Positions 1-9,235 of a stretch of 64,000 nt of DNA are shown here, piece after piece (positions within the stretch are counted from its first letter, which is position 1; every line of letters begins with the position of its first letter). This stretch comes from Alphaproteobacteria bacterium (GTDB lineage: Bacteria > Pseudomonadota > Alphaproteobacteria > UBA9219 > RFNS01). Where the stretch lies: assembly GCA_016124955.1 (NCBI GenBank), contig WGMR01000009.1, forward strand, positions 62,001-126,000, written 5' to 3'. The notes under the pieces are model-generated. The model worked only from the letters and a program-made list of their open reading frames with translations, made no database searches and was not told the DNA's origin. The translations under genes and the position numbers were made by a program.

Positions 1-1
1 G

Positions 2-1252
2 AGCTTGCCGCTGCCAAGGCTGCACGCGACGCTGATGCGGCTGGCGTGGATAAGCAGGGCCCGGCCAAACCAGCTTCAACCGGCGGGTGACGCGCGCCTT
101 TGGTATATCAGCGCGGGCCGGGGCTGGGGCAAAACCCTGGCGGGCGCGCAATGGCTGGCTGCCCGCGCGTTGTGGCATGACGGCGCACGCTGCGCCGTTG
201 TGGCGCCGACCTATGCCGACGCGCGCGACACATGTGTCGAGGGGCCGAGCGGTTTGCTGACGATTTTGCCTCCCGGCTGCGTAGCGCAATGGAACCGCAG
301 CAGCGGAGAGTTGTATTTTTTTAACGGCAGCCGCGCGCGCCTGTTTTCGGCCGACCAGCCGGAGCGGCTGCGCGGTCCGCAACATCATTATGCCTGGTGC
401 GATGAATTTGCGGCATGGAACAGCGGGGAGGCGTTCGACCAGCTTTTGTTCGGGCTTCGGCTCGGGGATGCGCCGCGCGCCGTAATCACGACCACGCCGC
501 GCGCGCGCCCCTGGGTTACAAGCCTGATGCAGCGCGCCGCGCGCGGCCTCGATGTGACGCTTACGCACGGTACGACCTATGACAACGCCGCCAATCTGCC
601 GCCCGACGTGCTGGCGCAGTTGACGGAACGTTATGCCGGCACGCGCTTGGGCCGGCAGGAACTGATGGCGGAGTTGCTGGCCGACGATAGCGAAAGCATG
701 TGGCAGCGTGCGCAGCTTGATGCGCTGCGCGTCGATGCCGCGCCCGCGCTGGTGCGCACCGTGGTCGCGATCGACCCGGCCATGAGCCATGGGCCGGACA
801 GCGACGAAACCGGGATTGTCGCCGCCGGGCTGGGCGCGGACGGATTTTTCTATGTGCTGGCTGATGCCAGCCGCCGCGCGCGCCCCGAGATTTGGGCCGA
901 TGCGGCGCTGGAACTGTATCGCGCGCTGAACGCCGATTTGATCGTGGCGGAGGTGAATGCGGGCGGCGCGCTGGTCGAACAGCTTTTGCGCAGCCGCCAG
1001 GGAGGCGCGCGTTTCAAGGCCGTGCATGCGTTGCGCGGCAAGGTCGAGCGCGCGCTGCCCATCGCCGCCTTGTACGAACGCGGATGCGTACGGCACGCCG
1101 CCGCGTTGCCGGCGCTGGAATTGCAGATGACGCAGATGCGCTATGGCGGAGAGGATTCGGGCGGCTCGCCCGACCGGGTGGACGCGCTTGTGTGGGCGTT
1201 GACGGAACTTGCGGCGCACAACGCCGCGCCGCCGCGTGTGCGGATGATTTGA
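2..1252 (+). CDS. phage/GTA large terminase subunit (5' end outside window)
   Basis: DNA-packaging ATPase/nuclease that pumps DNA into the prohead. The frame is open from the first bases. A TTG at position 5 is the first in-window start, but the true start is probably upstream. Counting from that TTG, a Walker A motif GRGWGKT lies near residue 40 and a Walker B-like HYAWCDEF near residue 130. The C-terminal half has the nuclease-type AIDPAMS and a late SPDRVDALVWAL signature, as in the GTA gp2 family. It starts the late operon; the portal gene follows after 21 bases. Family assignment is strong; the exact start cannot be known here. Confidence 0.9.
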   Translation, partial: SLPLPRLHATLMRLAWISRARPNQLQPAGDARLWYISAGRGWGKTLAGAQWLAARALWHDGARCAVVAPTYADARDTCVEGPSGLLTILPPGCVAQWNRSSGELYFFNGSRARLFSADQPERLRGPQHHYAWCDEFAAWNSGEAFDQLLFGLRLGDAPRAVITTTPRARPWVTSLMQRAARGLDVTLTHGTTYDNAANLPPDVLAQLTERYAGTRLGRQELMAELLADDSESMWQRAQLDALRVDAAPALVRTVVAIDPAMSHGPDSDETGIVAAGLGADGFFYVLADASRRARPEIWADAALELYRALNADLIVAEVNAGGALVEQLLRSRQGGARFKAVHALRGKVERALPIAALYERGCVRHAAALPALELQMTQMRYGGEDSGGSPDRVDALVWALTELAAHNAAPPRVRMI

Positions 1253-1273
1253 CAACAGGACGGGAACAAACAA

Positions 1274-2503
1274 ATGGCGATACGCGAATGGATCGGGAAG
1301 ATCGTGCAGGCGGAGGCGGCCAAAACCAGCGCCGCCGGACCCGTCGTGGCATGGAGCAGCATCGGCCGCCCGCGCTGGACCCCGCGCCGCTATGACGCGC
1401 TTTCGGACGAAGGCTTCCGCAAAAACGTCGTGGCGTATCGTTGCGTTTCACTGCTTTCGCACGCCGTCGGCGCGATCCCGTTTTTGCTGTACGGCGCGGC
1501 GGGGGAAGAGATGGACCGCCACCCTTTGCTGCGGCTTTTGACGCACCCGAACCCGGGGCAGGACGGCACGGTTCTGCGCGAAAACATGGTCGCGCATATT
1601 TTGCTGGCCGGTAACGCCTATGTCGAGGCCGTACAGCCGGGCGACGATGCGCCGCCGCAGGAGCTTTATGTGCTGCGGCCCGATCGCATGCGCGTGGTGC
1701 CCGGCGCTGCGGGTTTACCGCTCGCGTACGAATACAGCGTGGGCGAACGCACCGCGCGCTGGCCTGCCGACCCGCTGACGGGGGCGAGCAACATTCTGCA
1801 TCTGAAATCCTTTCACCCGCTCGACGACTGGTACGGCATGGCGCCGCTCGAAGCTGCGCTGATGGCGGTGGACCAGCACAATGCCGCCAGCGCATGGAAC
1901 CAGGCCATGCTGAATAACGCCGCGCGGCCTTCGGGCGCGCTGGTGTTCGCACCGCGCGAAGGGCCCGCGACCCTGAGCGACGAGCAGGTACGGCGCTTGA
2001 AGGAAGAATTGAACGAACATTACCAGAGCGCGCGCAACGCCGGGCGGCCCTTGATCCTTGAAGGCGGGCTGGAATGGCAGACGATGTCGCTTTCGCCCGT
2101 GGATATGGACTGGCTTGCGGGGCGCGATGCGGCGGCGCGCGATATTGCGCTCGCGTTCGGCGTGCCGGCGCAGCTTGTCGGCATCCCCGACGCGCAATCC
2201 TACGCCAACATGCAGGAAGCGCGGCTGGCTTTGTACGAGGAAACCGTTCTGCCGCTGGCGGAGCGGCTGGTCGGCGCGCTTAACCACTGGCTTGCACCCA
2301 TGTTCGGGGACGGGTTGCGGCTTGCGATCGACCGCGACGAGATCGCTGCGCTGACGCTGCGCCGCGACACGCTGTGGGACAAGTTGCAGGGCGTGAGTTT
2401 CCTGACCGTCAACGAAAAACGCCATGCGGTCGGCTATGCGCCTCTGCCCGGCGGCGACCGGCTTGAAGATGCGCCGCCCAGGAAAAAGAAAGGAAACCCA
2501 TAA
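1274..2503 (+). CDS. phage portal protein, HK97 family
   Basis: A 409-residue portal protein, which forms the dodecameric DNA gate at one capsid vertex. The N-terminal part reads YRCVSLLSHAVGAIPF, followed by the typical LLTHPNPGQ stretch. Later come a DDWYGMAPLEAA motif and the conserved end of the portal fold (ALAFGVPAQLVGIPDAQSY). Length and motifs match HK97/GTA gp3 portals. The stop overlaps the protease start by one base (TAATG), so the two are translationally coupled. It sits between terminase and protease as in GTA clusters. Confidence 0.93.
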   Translation: MAIREWIGKIVQAEAAKTSAAGPVVAWSSIGRPRWTPRRYDALSDEGFRKNVVAYRCVSLLSHAVGAIPFLLYGAAGEEMDRHPLLRLLTHPNPGQDGTVLRENMVAHILLAGNAYVEAVQPGDDAPPQELYVLRPDRMRVVPGAAGLPLAYEYSVGERTARWPADPLTGASNILHLKSFHPLDDWYGMAPLEAALMAVDQHNAASAWNQAMLNNAARPSGALVFAPREGPATLSDEQVRRLKEELNEHYQSARNAGRPLILEGGLEWQTMSLSPVDMDWLAGRDAAARDIALAFGVPAQLVGIPDAQSYANMQEARLALYEETVLPLAERLVGALNHWLAPMFGDGLRLAIDRDEIAALTLRRDTLWDKLQGVSFLTVNEKRHAVGYAPLPGGDRLEDAPPRKKKGNP

Positions 2504-3120
2504 TGGAACATCTGACGCGAACGCTTGCGATCAAGGATATTAGCGGCAGCGGGATTTTTACCGGCTACGCCAGCGTGTTTGGCATGCGCGACGACCATAA
2601 CGAAACCGTGGCGGCGGGCGCTTTCGTGCGCACGCTGCAGCGCTGGCGGCAACAGGGGCGCATGCCCGCCTTGCTGTGGATGCACGACCCGGGCCAGCCC
2701 GTGGGCATCTGGCAGGATTTGCGCGAAGACGAAAACGGCCTTGCGGTGCAGGGCCGGCTCGCGCTGCGCACGCAAAAGGGAATGGAGGCGTACGAGCTTT
2801 TGAAGCTCGGGGCCGTGACCGGGCTTTCGATCGGCTACCGCGTGGTTGAAAGCCGCGTGGCGCCTGCCGCCAAGGCGGGCCGCCCCGGCAGGCTTTTGAC
2901 CGACATCGATCTGTTCGAAATTTCACTGGTTACCTTTCCGGCCAACGACGCGGCGCGCATTCACCATGTGAAAGCGCCGATCGCCGGTCCGAAAAACGCC
3001 AGCGGCGCCATGCGGGCGGCTGCTGCGCGGCTGAACCGTGCCGCCCGCACACTCGGGACGGCGGCGGACGGAAAAACCGCGCCGCGCGGCTCCGGCAACA
3101 AGGAAGGAAAGAAAGTATGA
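2503..3120 (+). CDS. HK97-family prohead protease
   Basis: A 205-residue serine protease that matures the prohead by cleaving the capsid N-terminal arm. The family histidine is in LLWMHD and the serine in TGLSIGYRV, with the usual ITKDLFE-like strand replaced by IDLFEISLVTFPAN. The C-terminal tail is basic and Ala-rich. The ATG is shared with the portal stop, and its own stop overlaps the capsid start (ATGA). Order portal-protease-capsid is canonical. Confidence 0.93.
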   Translation: MEHLTRTLAIKDISGSGIFTGYASVFGMRDDHNETVAAGAFVRTLQRWRQQGRMPALLWMHDPGQPVGIWQDLREDENGLAVQGRLALRTQKGMEAYELLKLGAVTGLSIGYRVVESRVAPAAKAGRPGRLLTDIDLFEISLVTFPANDAARIHHVKAPIAGPKNASGAMRAAAARLNRAARTLGTAADGKTAPRGSGNKEGKKV

Positions 3121-4340
3121 TCGATATGAATGACGTACAAACGGCGGCCGAGACGCTCGGTCGCGCGTTCGAGGAGTACAAGGATACCAACGACCGGCGC
3201 CTGAGCGCGCTGGAAAGCAAGGGCAGCACCGACGTTTTGTACGACGACAAGCTGCGCCGGCTCGATGGCACCATCACCACGCTGCAGACCGACATCAGCC
3301 AGATGAAAACGGCGATGCGCCGCCCCGCCGGCGCAACCGCGCTGCCGCAGCCGCGCGAGGAAAGCGAATACAAACAGGCTTTTCTGCGCTACGTGACCAA
3401 GGGCCACGATCAGGACCTTGCCGCGCTGCAAAGCAAGGCTTCGGTGCTGACCGACCCCGAGGGCGGCTATAGCGTACCGGCAGAACTTTCCGAGCGGATC
3501 GTCACGCGCCAGTTCGACACCACGCCGATGCGCCAGCTCGCGACCGTGATGAGCGTTTCATCGGACGCGGTCGAAATGCTGCGCGATACCAACGAGGCCG
3601 AAGCCAGCTGGGTTTCCGAACTCGCGACCCGCAGCGATACCGATCAGGGCAGCATCGGGCGCATACGCATCCCGGTGTTCGAGCTGCACGCGCAGCCGCG
3701 CGCGACCCAGAAGCTTCTGGACGACGCGGTCATCAATATCGAGGAGTGGATGATCGGCAAGGTCGCCGACCGCTTCGCGCGGCGCGAGAACGCGGCCTTT
3801 GTGACCGGCGATGGCGTGACGCAGCCGCGCGGCTTCACAAGCTACACCACGGCCGCGACCGGCGACGCCACCCGTTCGTGGGGCGTGCTTGAGCATGTGA
3901 ACACCACGGCCGACGGCGCTTTTCCCGCCAGCAACCCAGCCGACAAGCTGATCGAGCTGATGCACAAGCTGAAGGCCGGCTACCAGCCCAAGGCCGCATG
4001 GCTGATGCCGCGCGCGGTTTCGGAAGCGATCCGCAAGTTCAAGGAAAACACCACCAGCGCCTATATATGGCAGCCGGGCCTGCAGGCCGGGCAACCCGCC
4101 ACGCTGCTGGGTTTCCCGATCCACCTTGCCGAAGACATGCCGACGCTGGCGGCGGGCAGCCTTTCGCTCGCTTTCGGCAATTTCGGGGACGGCTACACGA
4201 TCGTTGACCGTATCGGCGTGCGCATCTTACGCGATCCGTACACGGCGGCGCCGTTCGTGAAGTTCCGCTGCTCGAAGCGTGTAGGCGGCGATGTCACCAA
4301 CTTCGAGGCGATCAAGCTGCTTCGCTTCTCGGCAACATAA
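3117..4340 (+). CDS. phage major capsid protein, HK97 fold
   Basis: A 407-residue shell protein. Residues 1 to about 90 are a charged, coiled-coil-like delta/scaffold arm. The HK97 fold begins around residue 105 at VLTDPEGGYSVPAELSERIV, and the protease probably cuts shortly before it. The C-terminal half has the phage capsid signatures FVTGDGVTQPRG, GFPIHLAEDMP and FGNFGDGYTIVDR. The start overlaps the protease stop by four bases; an in-frame ATG nine bases later is an alternative. Confidence 0.95.
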   Translation: MIDMNDVQTAAETLGRAFEEYKDTNDRRLSALESKGSTDVLYDDKLRRLDGTITTLQTDISQMKTAMRRPAGATALPQPREESEYKQAFLRYVTKGHDQDLAALQSKASVLTDPEGGYSVPAELSERIVTRQFDTTPMRQLATVMSVSSDAVEMLRDTNEAEASWVSELATRSDTDQGSIGRIRIPVFELHAQPRATQKLLDDAVINIEEWMIGKVADRFARRENAAFVTGDGVTQPRGFTSYTTAATGDATRSWGVLEHVNTTADGAFPASNPADKLIELMHKLKAGYQPKAAWLMPRAVSEAIRKFKENTTSAYIWQPGLQAGQPATLLGFPIHLAEDMPTLAAGSLSLAFGNFGDGYTIVDRIGVRILRDPYTAAPFVKFRCSKRVGGDVTNFEAIKLLRFSAT

Positions 4341-4370
4341 AACCCAGGAAAGACAAAGGAGAAAAAGACA

Positions 4371-4766
4371 ATGGCAACACGTGATCTTGCAAACAACGTG
4401 GACGTGGCGCAAAGCCTCGTGCCCGCCGCGCGCAGCGCGACCGGCACCGGCAGCGCCATTGATCTGCGCGGCTATGGCAGCGCGATGGTGGTGGTCAGCT
4501 TCGGCGTATGGACCGACGGCACCCACACCCCTTCGCTGGAACATTCGGTGGACGGCACCAGTTTTTCGGCGGTCGGCACTGCCGACATCAGCGGAACCTT
4601 CAGCGCCGTCAGCGGCACGGGAGGCAGCAACACGGTGCAACGCGTCGGCTATATCGGGGAGCGGCGCTATGTGCGCGCCCTGATGACGGTGACGAGCGGC
4701 ACTTCGGGCGCGCTTTCGTCCGTCAACATCGCGCGCGGCCATCCGCACAATGCGCCGCTTGCCTAA
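4371..4766 (+). CDS. hypothetical phage structural protein
   Basis: A 131-residue protein rich in Gly, Ser, Thr and Val, with no membrane segment. It has an excellent ribosome site (AAAGGAGA) before the ATG. Segments such as YGSAMVVVSFGVWTDG and RRYVRALMTVTSGTSG look like a beta-sandwich. It immediately follows the capsid gene and is followed by a strong terminator, a position often held by a head-decoration protein. That role is inferred from position and composition only. I do not recognise a named family. Confidence 0.7.
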   Translation: MATRDLANNVDVAQSLVPAARSATGTGSAIDLRGYGSAMVVVSFGVWTDGTHTPSLEHSVDGTSFSAVGTADISGTFSAVSGTGGSNTVQRVGYIGERRYVRALMTVTSGTSGALSSVNIARGHPHNAPLA

Positions 4767-4789
4767 AGGGCAAGCCAGCCGCGGATGGC

Positions 4790-4825
4790 GGGGGAAGGGG
4801 CCTATGTGCCCCTTCCCCCTTTTTA
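4790..4825 (+). terminator. intrinsic terminator after the capsid genes
   Basis: A perfect 12-base-pair G/C-rich stem (left arm 4790-4801, right arm 4808-4819, six-base loop) followed by a run of T. It lies between two structural genes, so it probably reduces transcription past the capsid block, leaving the capsid transcript more abundant. The next gene's ribosome site starts about 15 bases after the T run. Confidence 0.85.
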
Positions 4826-4850
4826 TTTTCCAACATTGCAAGGGGGTATC

Positions 4851-5210
4851 ATGCGTACCACTGTCGTTAATCTGCTCGATAACCTGCCGGTGACGATCGC
4901 CAGCGGGCAATCGATCACGTCCGATCTCAATCTCGGCGGCCTGCGCCTGTTCGGCATCGTCATGCCCGCAAGCTGGACCGCCGCCAACCTGACCTTCCAG
5001 TCCAGCCACGATTACGGCATCACCTGGAACAATGTTTATGACAAACAGGGCACCGAATATAACATTACCGCCGCGGCTGCGCGTTTCATCCTGATCGACC
5101 CGGTCGATTTCGCTTCGCTGCAATATCTGCGCTTGCGTAGCGGCACTTCGGGCACGCCGGTCAACCAGGCAGCCGACCGCACCGTCAATTTCGTTCTGCG
5201 TTCGATCTAG
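4851..5210 (+). CDS. hypothetical phage structural protein
   Basis: A 119-residue protein. The ATG at 4851 is chosen because AAGGGGG precedes it at a good distance; an in-frame start at 4785 would run through the terminator hairpin. It has alternating beta-strand character, with LFGIVMPASWTAANLTFQSS and an IDPVDFASLQYLRLRSG segment resembling the end of the protein encoded at 4371-4766 (YVRALMTVTSGTSG). The two may be distant relatives, for instance two decoration proteins. Function unknown. Confidence 0.65.
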   Translation: MRTTVVNLLDNLPVTIASGQSITSDLNLGGLRLFGIVMPASWTAANLTFQSSHDYGITWNNVYDKQGTEYNITAAAARFILIDPVDFASLQYLRLRSGTSGTPVNQAADRTVNFVLRSI

Positions 5211-5223
5211 GCGGCCCGGCGTG

Positions 5224-6360
5224 ATGACATTCTTGCCGCTCATGCGCAGACGGGGGATCAAACCCGCCTTCCAGCTTTCGTTTCAGGGCGCGTTCCCGGC
5301 CGCGCTAAGCTTCAGCCGCTCTTCGCTCGGCTGGCGCTTTAACGCAAGCGGGCAGCTCGAAGAAATGGGCACCAATACCGCGCGCATCAACCACGACCCC
5401 AACACCGCGCAGGTGCTTGGCGCGATGCTGGAAGAAGAGCGTACGCAAAGGCTTTACTACACGCGCGATTTTTCGAACGCGCTGTGGGTCAAAACCAATT
5501 GCAGCGCCGCCGCCAACGCCACCGGCCTTGACGGCGTGGCAAGCAGCGCTTTCACGGTGACGGCGAGCGCCGACAACGCCCAGATTTTGCAGAGCCGCAC
5601 GGTTTCATCGGCGCTGCGCGCCGGCAGCATGTATATCAAGCGCGGTACCGGCACGGGCGGGATCGATATCACGCTTGATGGGGGCGGGAGCTGGACATCC
5701 GTGACCGGGCTGTCGGCCACGCAATGGAAGCGCGCCGCGATCGCGCAGACGCTCGCGAACCCAAATTTCGGGCTTCGCATCCAGACATCGGGCGACAGCG
5801 TTATTATCGATCAGGCACAGGTCGAAGACGGGCCGTACCCTTCGTCCCCCATCATCAACACTGACATAACCGACCGTACCCGCAATGTGGAAAGCGCGAC
5901 GCTTACGCTTGGCAGCTGGTACAACCATGCCGAAGGCACGCTGTGGAGCGAAGCGGTGGCGCCGCAAGGCGTCAACAGTTCTGCTTCCGGCTATGTTGCA
6001 TGGCAGATCGACGATAATTCGGCCAACAACCGGCATTGCATCACCCGCAACCAGGCGCGGCAGGCGCGCGGATTGACGCTTTCCGGCGGCGGCGTGCAGG
6101 GCAACTGCGTTGACGGCGCGAGCTGGAACGACGAAACCGCAGGCAAGGTCGCTTACGCCTACAAGGCGGACGATTTTTCGCAAGTGTTCAACGGCGGCAG
6201 CGCCGTCGCCGACACATCGGGCAGCGTGCCCGCAAGCGGGATGACCACGCTGCGGCTCGGCCCCGCGCCGGGCGGCGTGTATTTCAATGGCTGCGTGCGG
6301 CGGCTGGCCTATTACAGCCGGCGGCTGACCGACGCCGAAATGCAGGCGATCACGCTATGA
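5224..6360 (+). CDS. phage head-spike / LamG-like fiber protein
   Basis: A 378-residue protein. Residues about 60-210 show the pattern of phage head-spike fiber domains: RLYYTRDFSNALWVKTNCS, then SMYIKRGTGTGGI, then IIDQAQVEDGPYPSSPI. The C-terminal third reads like a concanavalin/LamG carbohydrate-binding sandwich (SWYNHAEGTLWSE ... LRLGPAPGG..FNGCVRRLAYYSRRLTDAEM). A GTG three bases upstream is an alternative start. It probably decorates the capsid surface and may bind host glycans. Its stop overlaps the next start (ATGA), coupling it to the glycosyltransferase-like gene. Confidence 0.75.
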   Translation: MTFLPLMRRRGIKPAFQLSFQGAFPAALSFSRSSLGWRFNASGQLEEMGTNTARINHDPNTAQVLGAMLEEERTQRLYYTRDFSNALWVKTNCSAAANATGLDGVASSAFTVTASADNAQILQSRTVSSALRAGSMYIKRGTGTGGIDITLDGGGSWTSVTGLSATQWKRAAIAQTLANPNFGLRIQTSGDSVIIDQAQVEDGPYPSSPIINTDITDRTRNVESATLTLGSWYNHAEGTLWSEAVAPQGVNSSASGYVAWQIDDNSANNRHCITRNQARQARGLTLSGGGVQGNCVDGASWNDETAGKVAYAYKADDFSQVFNGGSAVADTSGSVPASGMTTLRLGPAPGGVYFNGCVRRLAYYSRRLTDAEMQAITL

Positions 6361-7796
6361 GCCCGCGCGCTGCGCAGCACGAAAAGCCGAAAGGCTGGTA
6401 TCTCGGGCTGCGCTATATGCATGGCGCCGGGCTGGTGGCCGAAGCGTCCGCGCCGGTGGAAGAACGGCAATTCGGCGCGCAGTTCATTTTCGCCGGGGAA
6501 ATTTTGTGCGAAGCCGCCGATTGGCGCGCGCTTTTGCGGCAATGGTGGGAAGCGATTCGCGACGGCGGTACGCTCGTGCTTTGGGTGCCGGATTGCAGGT
6601 TTCTTGCGCTTGCCCCAGAATTTGCGCGCATCACCCGCGAAGACATCGAACATGCGTTCGATGATATGGCCGGCTGGTGTTTGCGCGAAGCGGACCTGAT
6701 TGACGGTCATATCTTCGCGGCGTTCGAAAAAACCGGCGACGGTGCGCAACGCCGTGCGCCATGGCGCACGGCGGCACGGCACGTTCTGGTCGCGCGCACC
6801 GGCGCGCTCGGGGATGCGCTGATGGCGGCTTCGGTTCTGCCCGCGCTGAAGGCGGAAGGCTGGCATATCAGTTTTATCAGCAAGGCGCCCGGCTGCACCG
6901 CGCTGCGCCACGACCCGCATATCGACGAGCTGATACTTTTGCAGGACGGACAAGTGAGCGATGCCGAGCTGCCGCTTTACTGGCAGGCGCACGAGGGCCG
7001 CTTCGACCGCTTTATCAATCTTACGCATTCAGTGGAAGGCGAGCTTCTGAAACACCCCGGACGGGGCGATTACTGGTGGAGCGATGCGCAGCGCCGCGCG
7101 CTGTGCGGCCGCAGCTATCTGGCGCAAACCCATGCCGTGGCGGGCGCCCCGCCGCCCTTTCGCGTGCGCTTTTACCCAAGCAATGCAGAAGTGCGGCAGG
7201 CGGCGGCGCAGGCGCAAAAGCTGGGCGATTTCGTGCTTTGGTGCCTGCGCGGTTCTGCCGTGCATAAATGGTGGCCGCATGCGCCGCAGGCGATTTGCCA
7301 GTTGCTGGCGAAGACGAACCTGACGATCGTGCTTTCCGGCGACAGCGCGGCGCGCCGGCAGGCGGATGAAATTATCGCAGCCGCCCGCGCCTATCATGGC
7401 GATGCCGCGCGCGTGATCGATATGGCCGGCACGCATTCCGTGCGCGCGGTGATGGCGCTGGCGCACCATGCGCGCGCCGTGGTCGGCCCGGAAACCGGGG
7501 TGATGCATGCGGTGTGTATGGAAGATGTGCCCAAGATCGCCATGCTTTCGCATTCTTCGCCCGCGAACCTGACGGATGACTGGGTGAATGCGATCGCTAT
7601 TACGCCGGATGTGGCGTGCTACCCCTGCCACCGTTTGCATTACGGGCATGAATGGTGCCCGCAGGACGATGCGACCGGCGCGGCAGCCTGCGCCGCCGCG
7701 ATCAGCCCCGCCCGCGTGTCGCAAGCCGTGCGCGAAGCAGTCTTGCGGCCGGTCAAAGCACCCTGGTGGAACGATTTGCCGGATCTTGCAGCCTGA
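6357..7796 (+). CDS. methyltransferase-like plus GT9 (heptosyltransferase-like) protein in the phage operon
   Basis: A 479-residue protein with two parts. Residues about 15-125 resemble the late half of a class I methyltransferase (LRQWWEAIRDGGTLVLWVPDCR), without an obvious intact SAM-binding Gly motif. Residues about 140-460 resemble family 9 glycosyltransferases: VLVARTGALGDALMAASVLPAL at the start of the Rossmann fold, a central VVGPETGVMHAV donor-site motif, and a Cys-rich end (CYPCHRLHYGHEWCPQD). It overlaps the spike gene by four bases, so it may glycosylate spike or capsid or alter host surface sugar. That substrate idea is inference. Confidence 0.72.
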   Translation: MSPRAAQHEKPKGWYLGLRYMHGAGLVAEASAPVEERQFGAQFIFAGEILCEAADWRALLRQWWEAIRDGGTLVLWVPDCRFLALAPEFARITREDIEHAFDDMAGWCLREADLIDGHIFAAFEKTGDGAQRRAPWRTAARHVLVARTGALGDALMAASVLPALKAEGWHISFISKAPGCTALRHDPHIDELILLQDGQVSDAELPLYWQAHEGRFDRFINLTHSVEGELLKHPGRGDYWWSDAQRRALCGRSYLAQTHAVAGAPPPFRVRFYPSNAEVRQAAAQAQKLGDFVLWCLRGSAVHKWWPHAPQAICQLLAKTNLTIVLSGDSAARRQADEIIAAARAYHGDAARVIDMAGTHSVRAVMALAHHARAVVGPETGVMHAVCMEDVPKIAMLSHSSPANLTDDWVNAIAITPDVACYPCHRLHYGHEWCPQDDATGAAACAAAISPARVSQAVREAVLRPVKAPWWNDLPDLAA

Positions 7797-7820
7797 ACGC
7801 CGAGACAAAGGAAAGAAACA

Positions 7821-8459
7821 ATGCCATCGCTTGAACTTGTAACAGCGCCTGCCAGCGAACCCGTGACGCTGGCCGAGGCCAAGACCCATTTGCGCGTTGA
7901 AGCAACCGCCGACGACAGTTTTATCACCGCGCTGATTGCCGCCGCCCGGCAATGGGCCGAAGAACATACCGGGCGCGCGCTGATCAGCCAGACATGGCGT
8001 TTGTGGCTCGATTGCTGGCCCGGCATGAACGAACAATGGTGGGATGGCGTGCGTGACGGGCCTGCAAGCGGCCTTACGGCTGCGCGCGCGATCAGCCTGC
8101 CGCGCGCGCCGCTGATATCGATCAGCACCGTAAAAACATATGACGATAACGACGATGCCACGGTATGGGACGCCGCGAATTATTTTGCCGACACCGCAAG
8201 CCAGCCCGGGCGCATTGCGCTGCGCAACGCGGCCACCTGGCCGCAGCCGGTACGGGAGACCGGCGGCATCAGCATAGAATATGTGGCCGGGTATGGCGCG
8301 GCCGCCGCCAACGTGCCCGAAGCCGTGCGTACCGCATGCCGGCAATTGGTGGCGCACTGGTACGAACACAGAGGCGAGGCGGGCGGCAGGATCGCACCCG
8401 CGCCGCTGACGGTGCAGGCGTTGCTCGGTCCGTATCGTATTTTGCGGGGGCGGCTGTGA
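7821..8459 (+). CDS. head-tail connector, phiE125 gp8 / GTA gp6-like
   Basis: A 212-residue protein. It begins with the family signature VTAPASEPVTLAEAKTHLRV and continues DDSFITALIAAARQWAEEHTGR, typical of gp6-like connectors that extend the portal. The C-terminal part has ISIEYVAGYG and an EAVRTACRQLVAHWYEHR helix. A strong AAGGAAAG ribosome site precedes the ATG. It overlaps the following adaptor gene (GTGA). Confidence 0.9.
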   Translation: MPSLELVTAPASEPVTLAEAKTHLRVEATADDSFITALIAAARQWAEEHTGRALISQTWRLWLDCWPGMNEQWWDGVRDGPASGLTAARAISLPRAPLISISTVKTYDDNDDATVWDAANYFADTASQPGRIALRNAATWPQPVRETGGISIEYVAGYGAAAANVPEAVRTACRQLVAHWYEHRGEAGGRIAPAPLTVQALLGPYRILRGRL

Positions 8460-8776
8460 TCGGGGCCATGCGCGCGCGCATCACGTTGCAGCAGGAAACG
8501 CAAACGGGGGATGGCGCGGGCGGCTATCAGCTCGGCTGGCAGGACGTGGCCACCTTGTGGGCCGAGGTCGAGCCGTTGCGCGGCCGTGAAGTTTATATCG
8601 CCGACCGGCCGGAAAGCCGCGTTACGCACCGCATGACGATCCGCTACCGCAGCGATATTACGCACCGCATGCGCGTGAGCCATGACGGGCGTTTGTTCAA
8701 TATCCGCGCCGCGATTAATGCCGACGCGCGCAAGCGTTTCACGCAACTGTTCGTGGAAGAAGGGGGCAGCACATGA
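8456..8776 (+). CDS. phage head-tail adaptor (SPP1 gp16 / GTA gp7-like)
   Basis: A 106-residue head-closure protein. The GTG at 8456 is preferred because it yields (M)IGAMRARITLQQ, matching the family start, and overlaps the upstream stop (GTGA). An ATG at 8468 is the alternative. Mid-region ATLWAEVEPLRGREVYIADR and TIRYRSDITHRMRVSHDGR are family signatures. It joins head and tail during assembly. Confidence 0.88.
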   Translation: MIGAMRARITLQQETQTGDGAGGYQLGWQDVATLWAEVEPLRGREVYIADRPESRVTHRMTIRYRSDITHRMRVSHDGRLFNIRAAINADARKRFTQLFVEEGGST

Positions 8777-8817
8777 GCGCAGCGATTGGGATAATAAGAT
8801 GAGCGCGGCGATTGGGA
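8773..8817 (+). repeat. imperfect 19-base direct repeat before DUF3168
   Basis: A 19-base unit starting ATGAGCGC and ending GATTGGGA occurs at 8773-8791 and again at 8799-8817 with one mismatch. The next gene also begins ATGAGCG, at 8825. The repeats carry aborted starts (ATGAGC...) and probably arose by slippage around the ribosome site; they may tune translation of the DUF3168 gene. Confidence 0.6.
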
Positions 8818-8824
8818 GAGCGGC

Positions 8825-9235
8825 ATGAGCGACGCCATGTTTGCGGTGCAGGATGCGGTCTATGATTTGCTCGCGGCCGACGGCACGGTGCAGGGCGCGC
8901 TCGGTGATCCCGCGCGCATCTACGATCATGTGCCGCCCGAAGCGACCTTTCCCTTCCTGACGCTCGGCGATACCGACGCCGAAATTTACGATAGCAAGAA
9001 CCTGACCGGCATGACGCAGGTGATATTGCTGCATGCCTGGTCGCGTTATCGCGGCAGGAAAGAGATCAAGGATATTTTGCAGGCGCTTTACGGCGCGCTG
9101 CACAACGCTTCGCTGAGCGTAAGCGGCGCGAGCTTCGTTTCATGCCGGTTTGAAAGCGCTTCGCTGCTGATCGACGACGACGGCATGACATACCACGGGC
9201 TTGCGCGCTATCGCGTGATCACGGAACAAACCTGA
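8825..9235 (+). CDS. DUF3168 tail-completion protein (GTA gp8-like)
   Basis: A 136-residue protein. It shows the DUF3168 pattern: VQDAVYDLLAADGTVQGAL near the N terminus, then ARIYDHVPPEATFPFLTLGD and a central VILLHAWSRYRGRKEIKDI. The family sits at the head-tail joint and ends the tail tube. The stop overlaps the next ATG by one base. Confidence 0.9.
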   Translation: MSDAMFAVQDAVYDLLAADGTVQGALGDPARIYDHVPPEATFPFLTLGDTDAEIYDSKNLTGMTQVILLHAWSRYRGRKEIKDILQALYGALHNASLSVSGASFVSCRFESASLLIDDDGMTYHGLARYRVITEQT

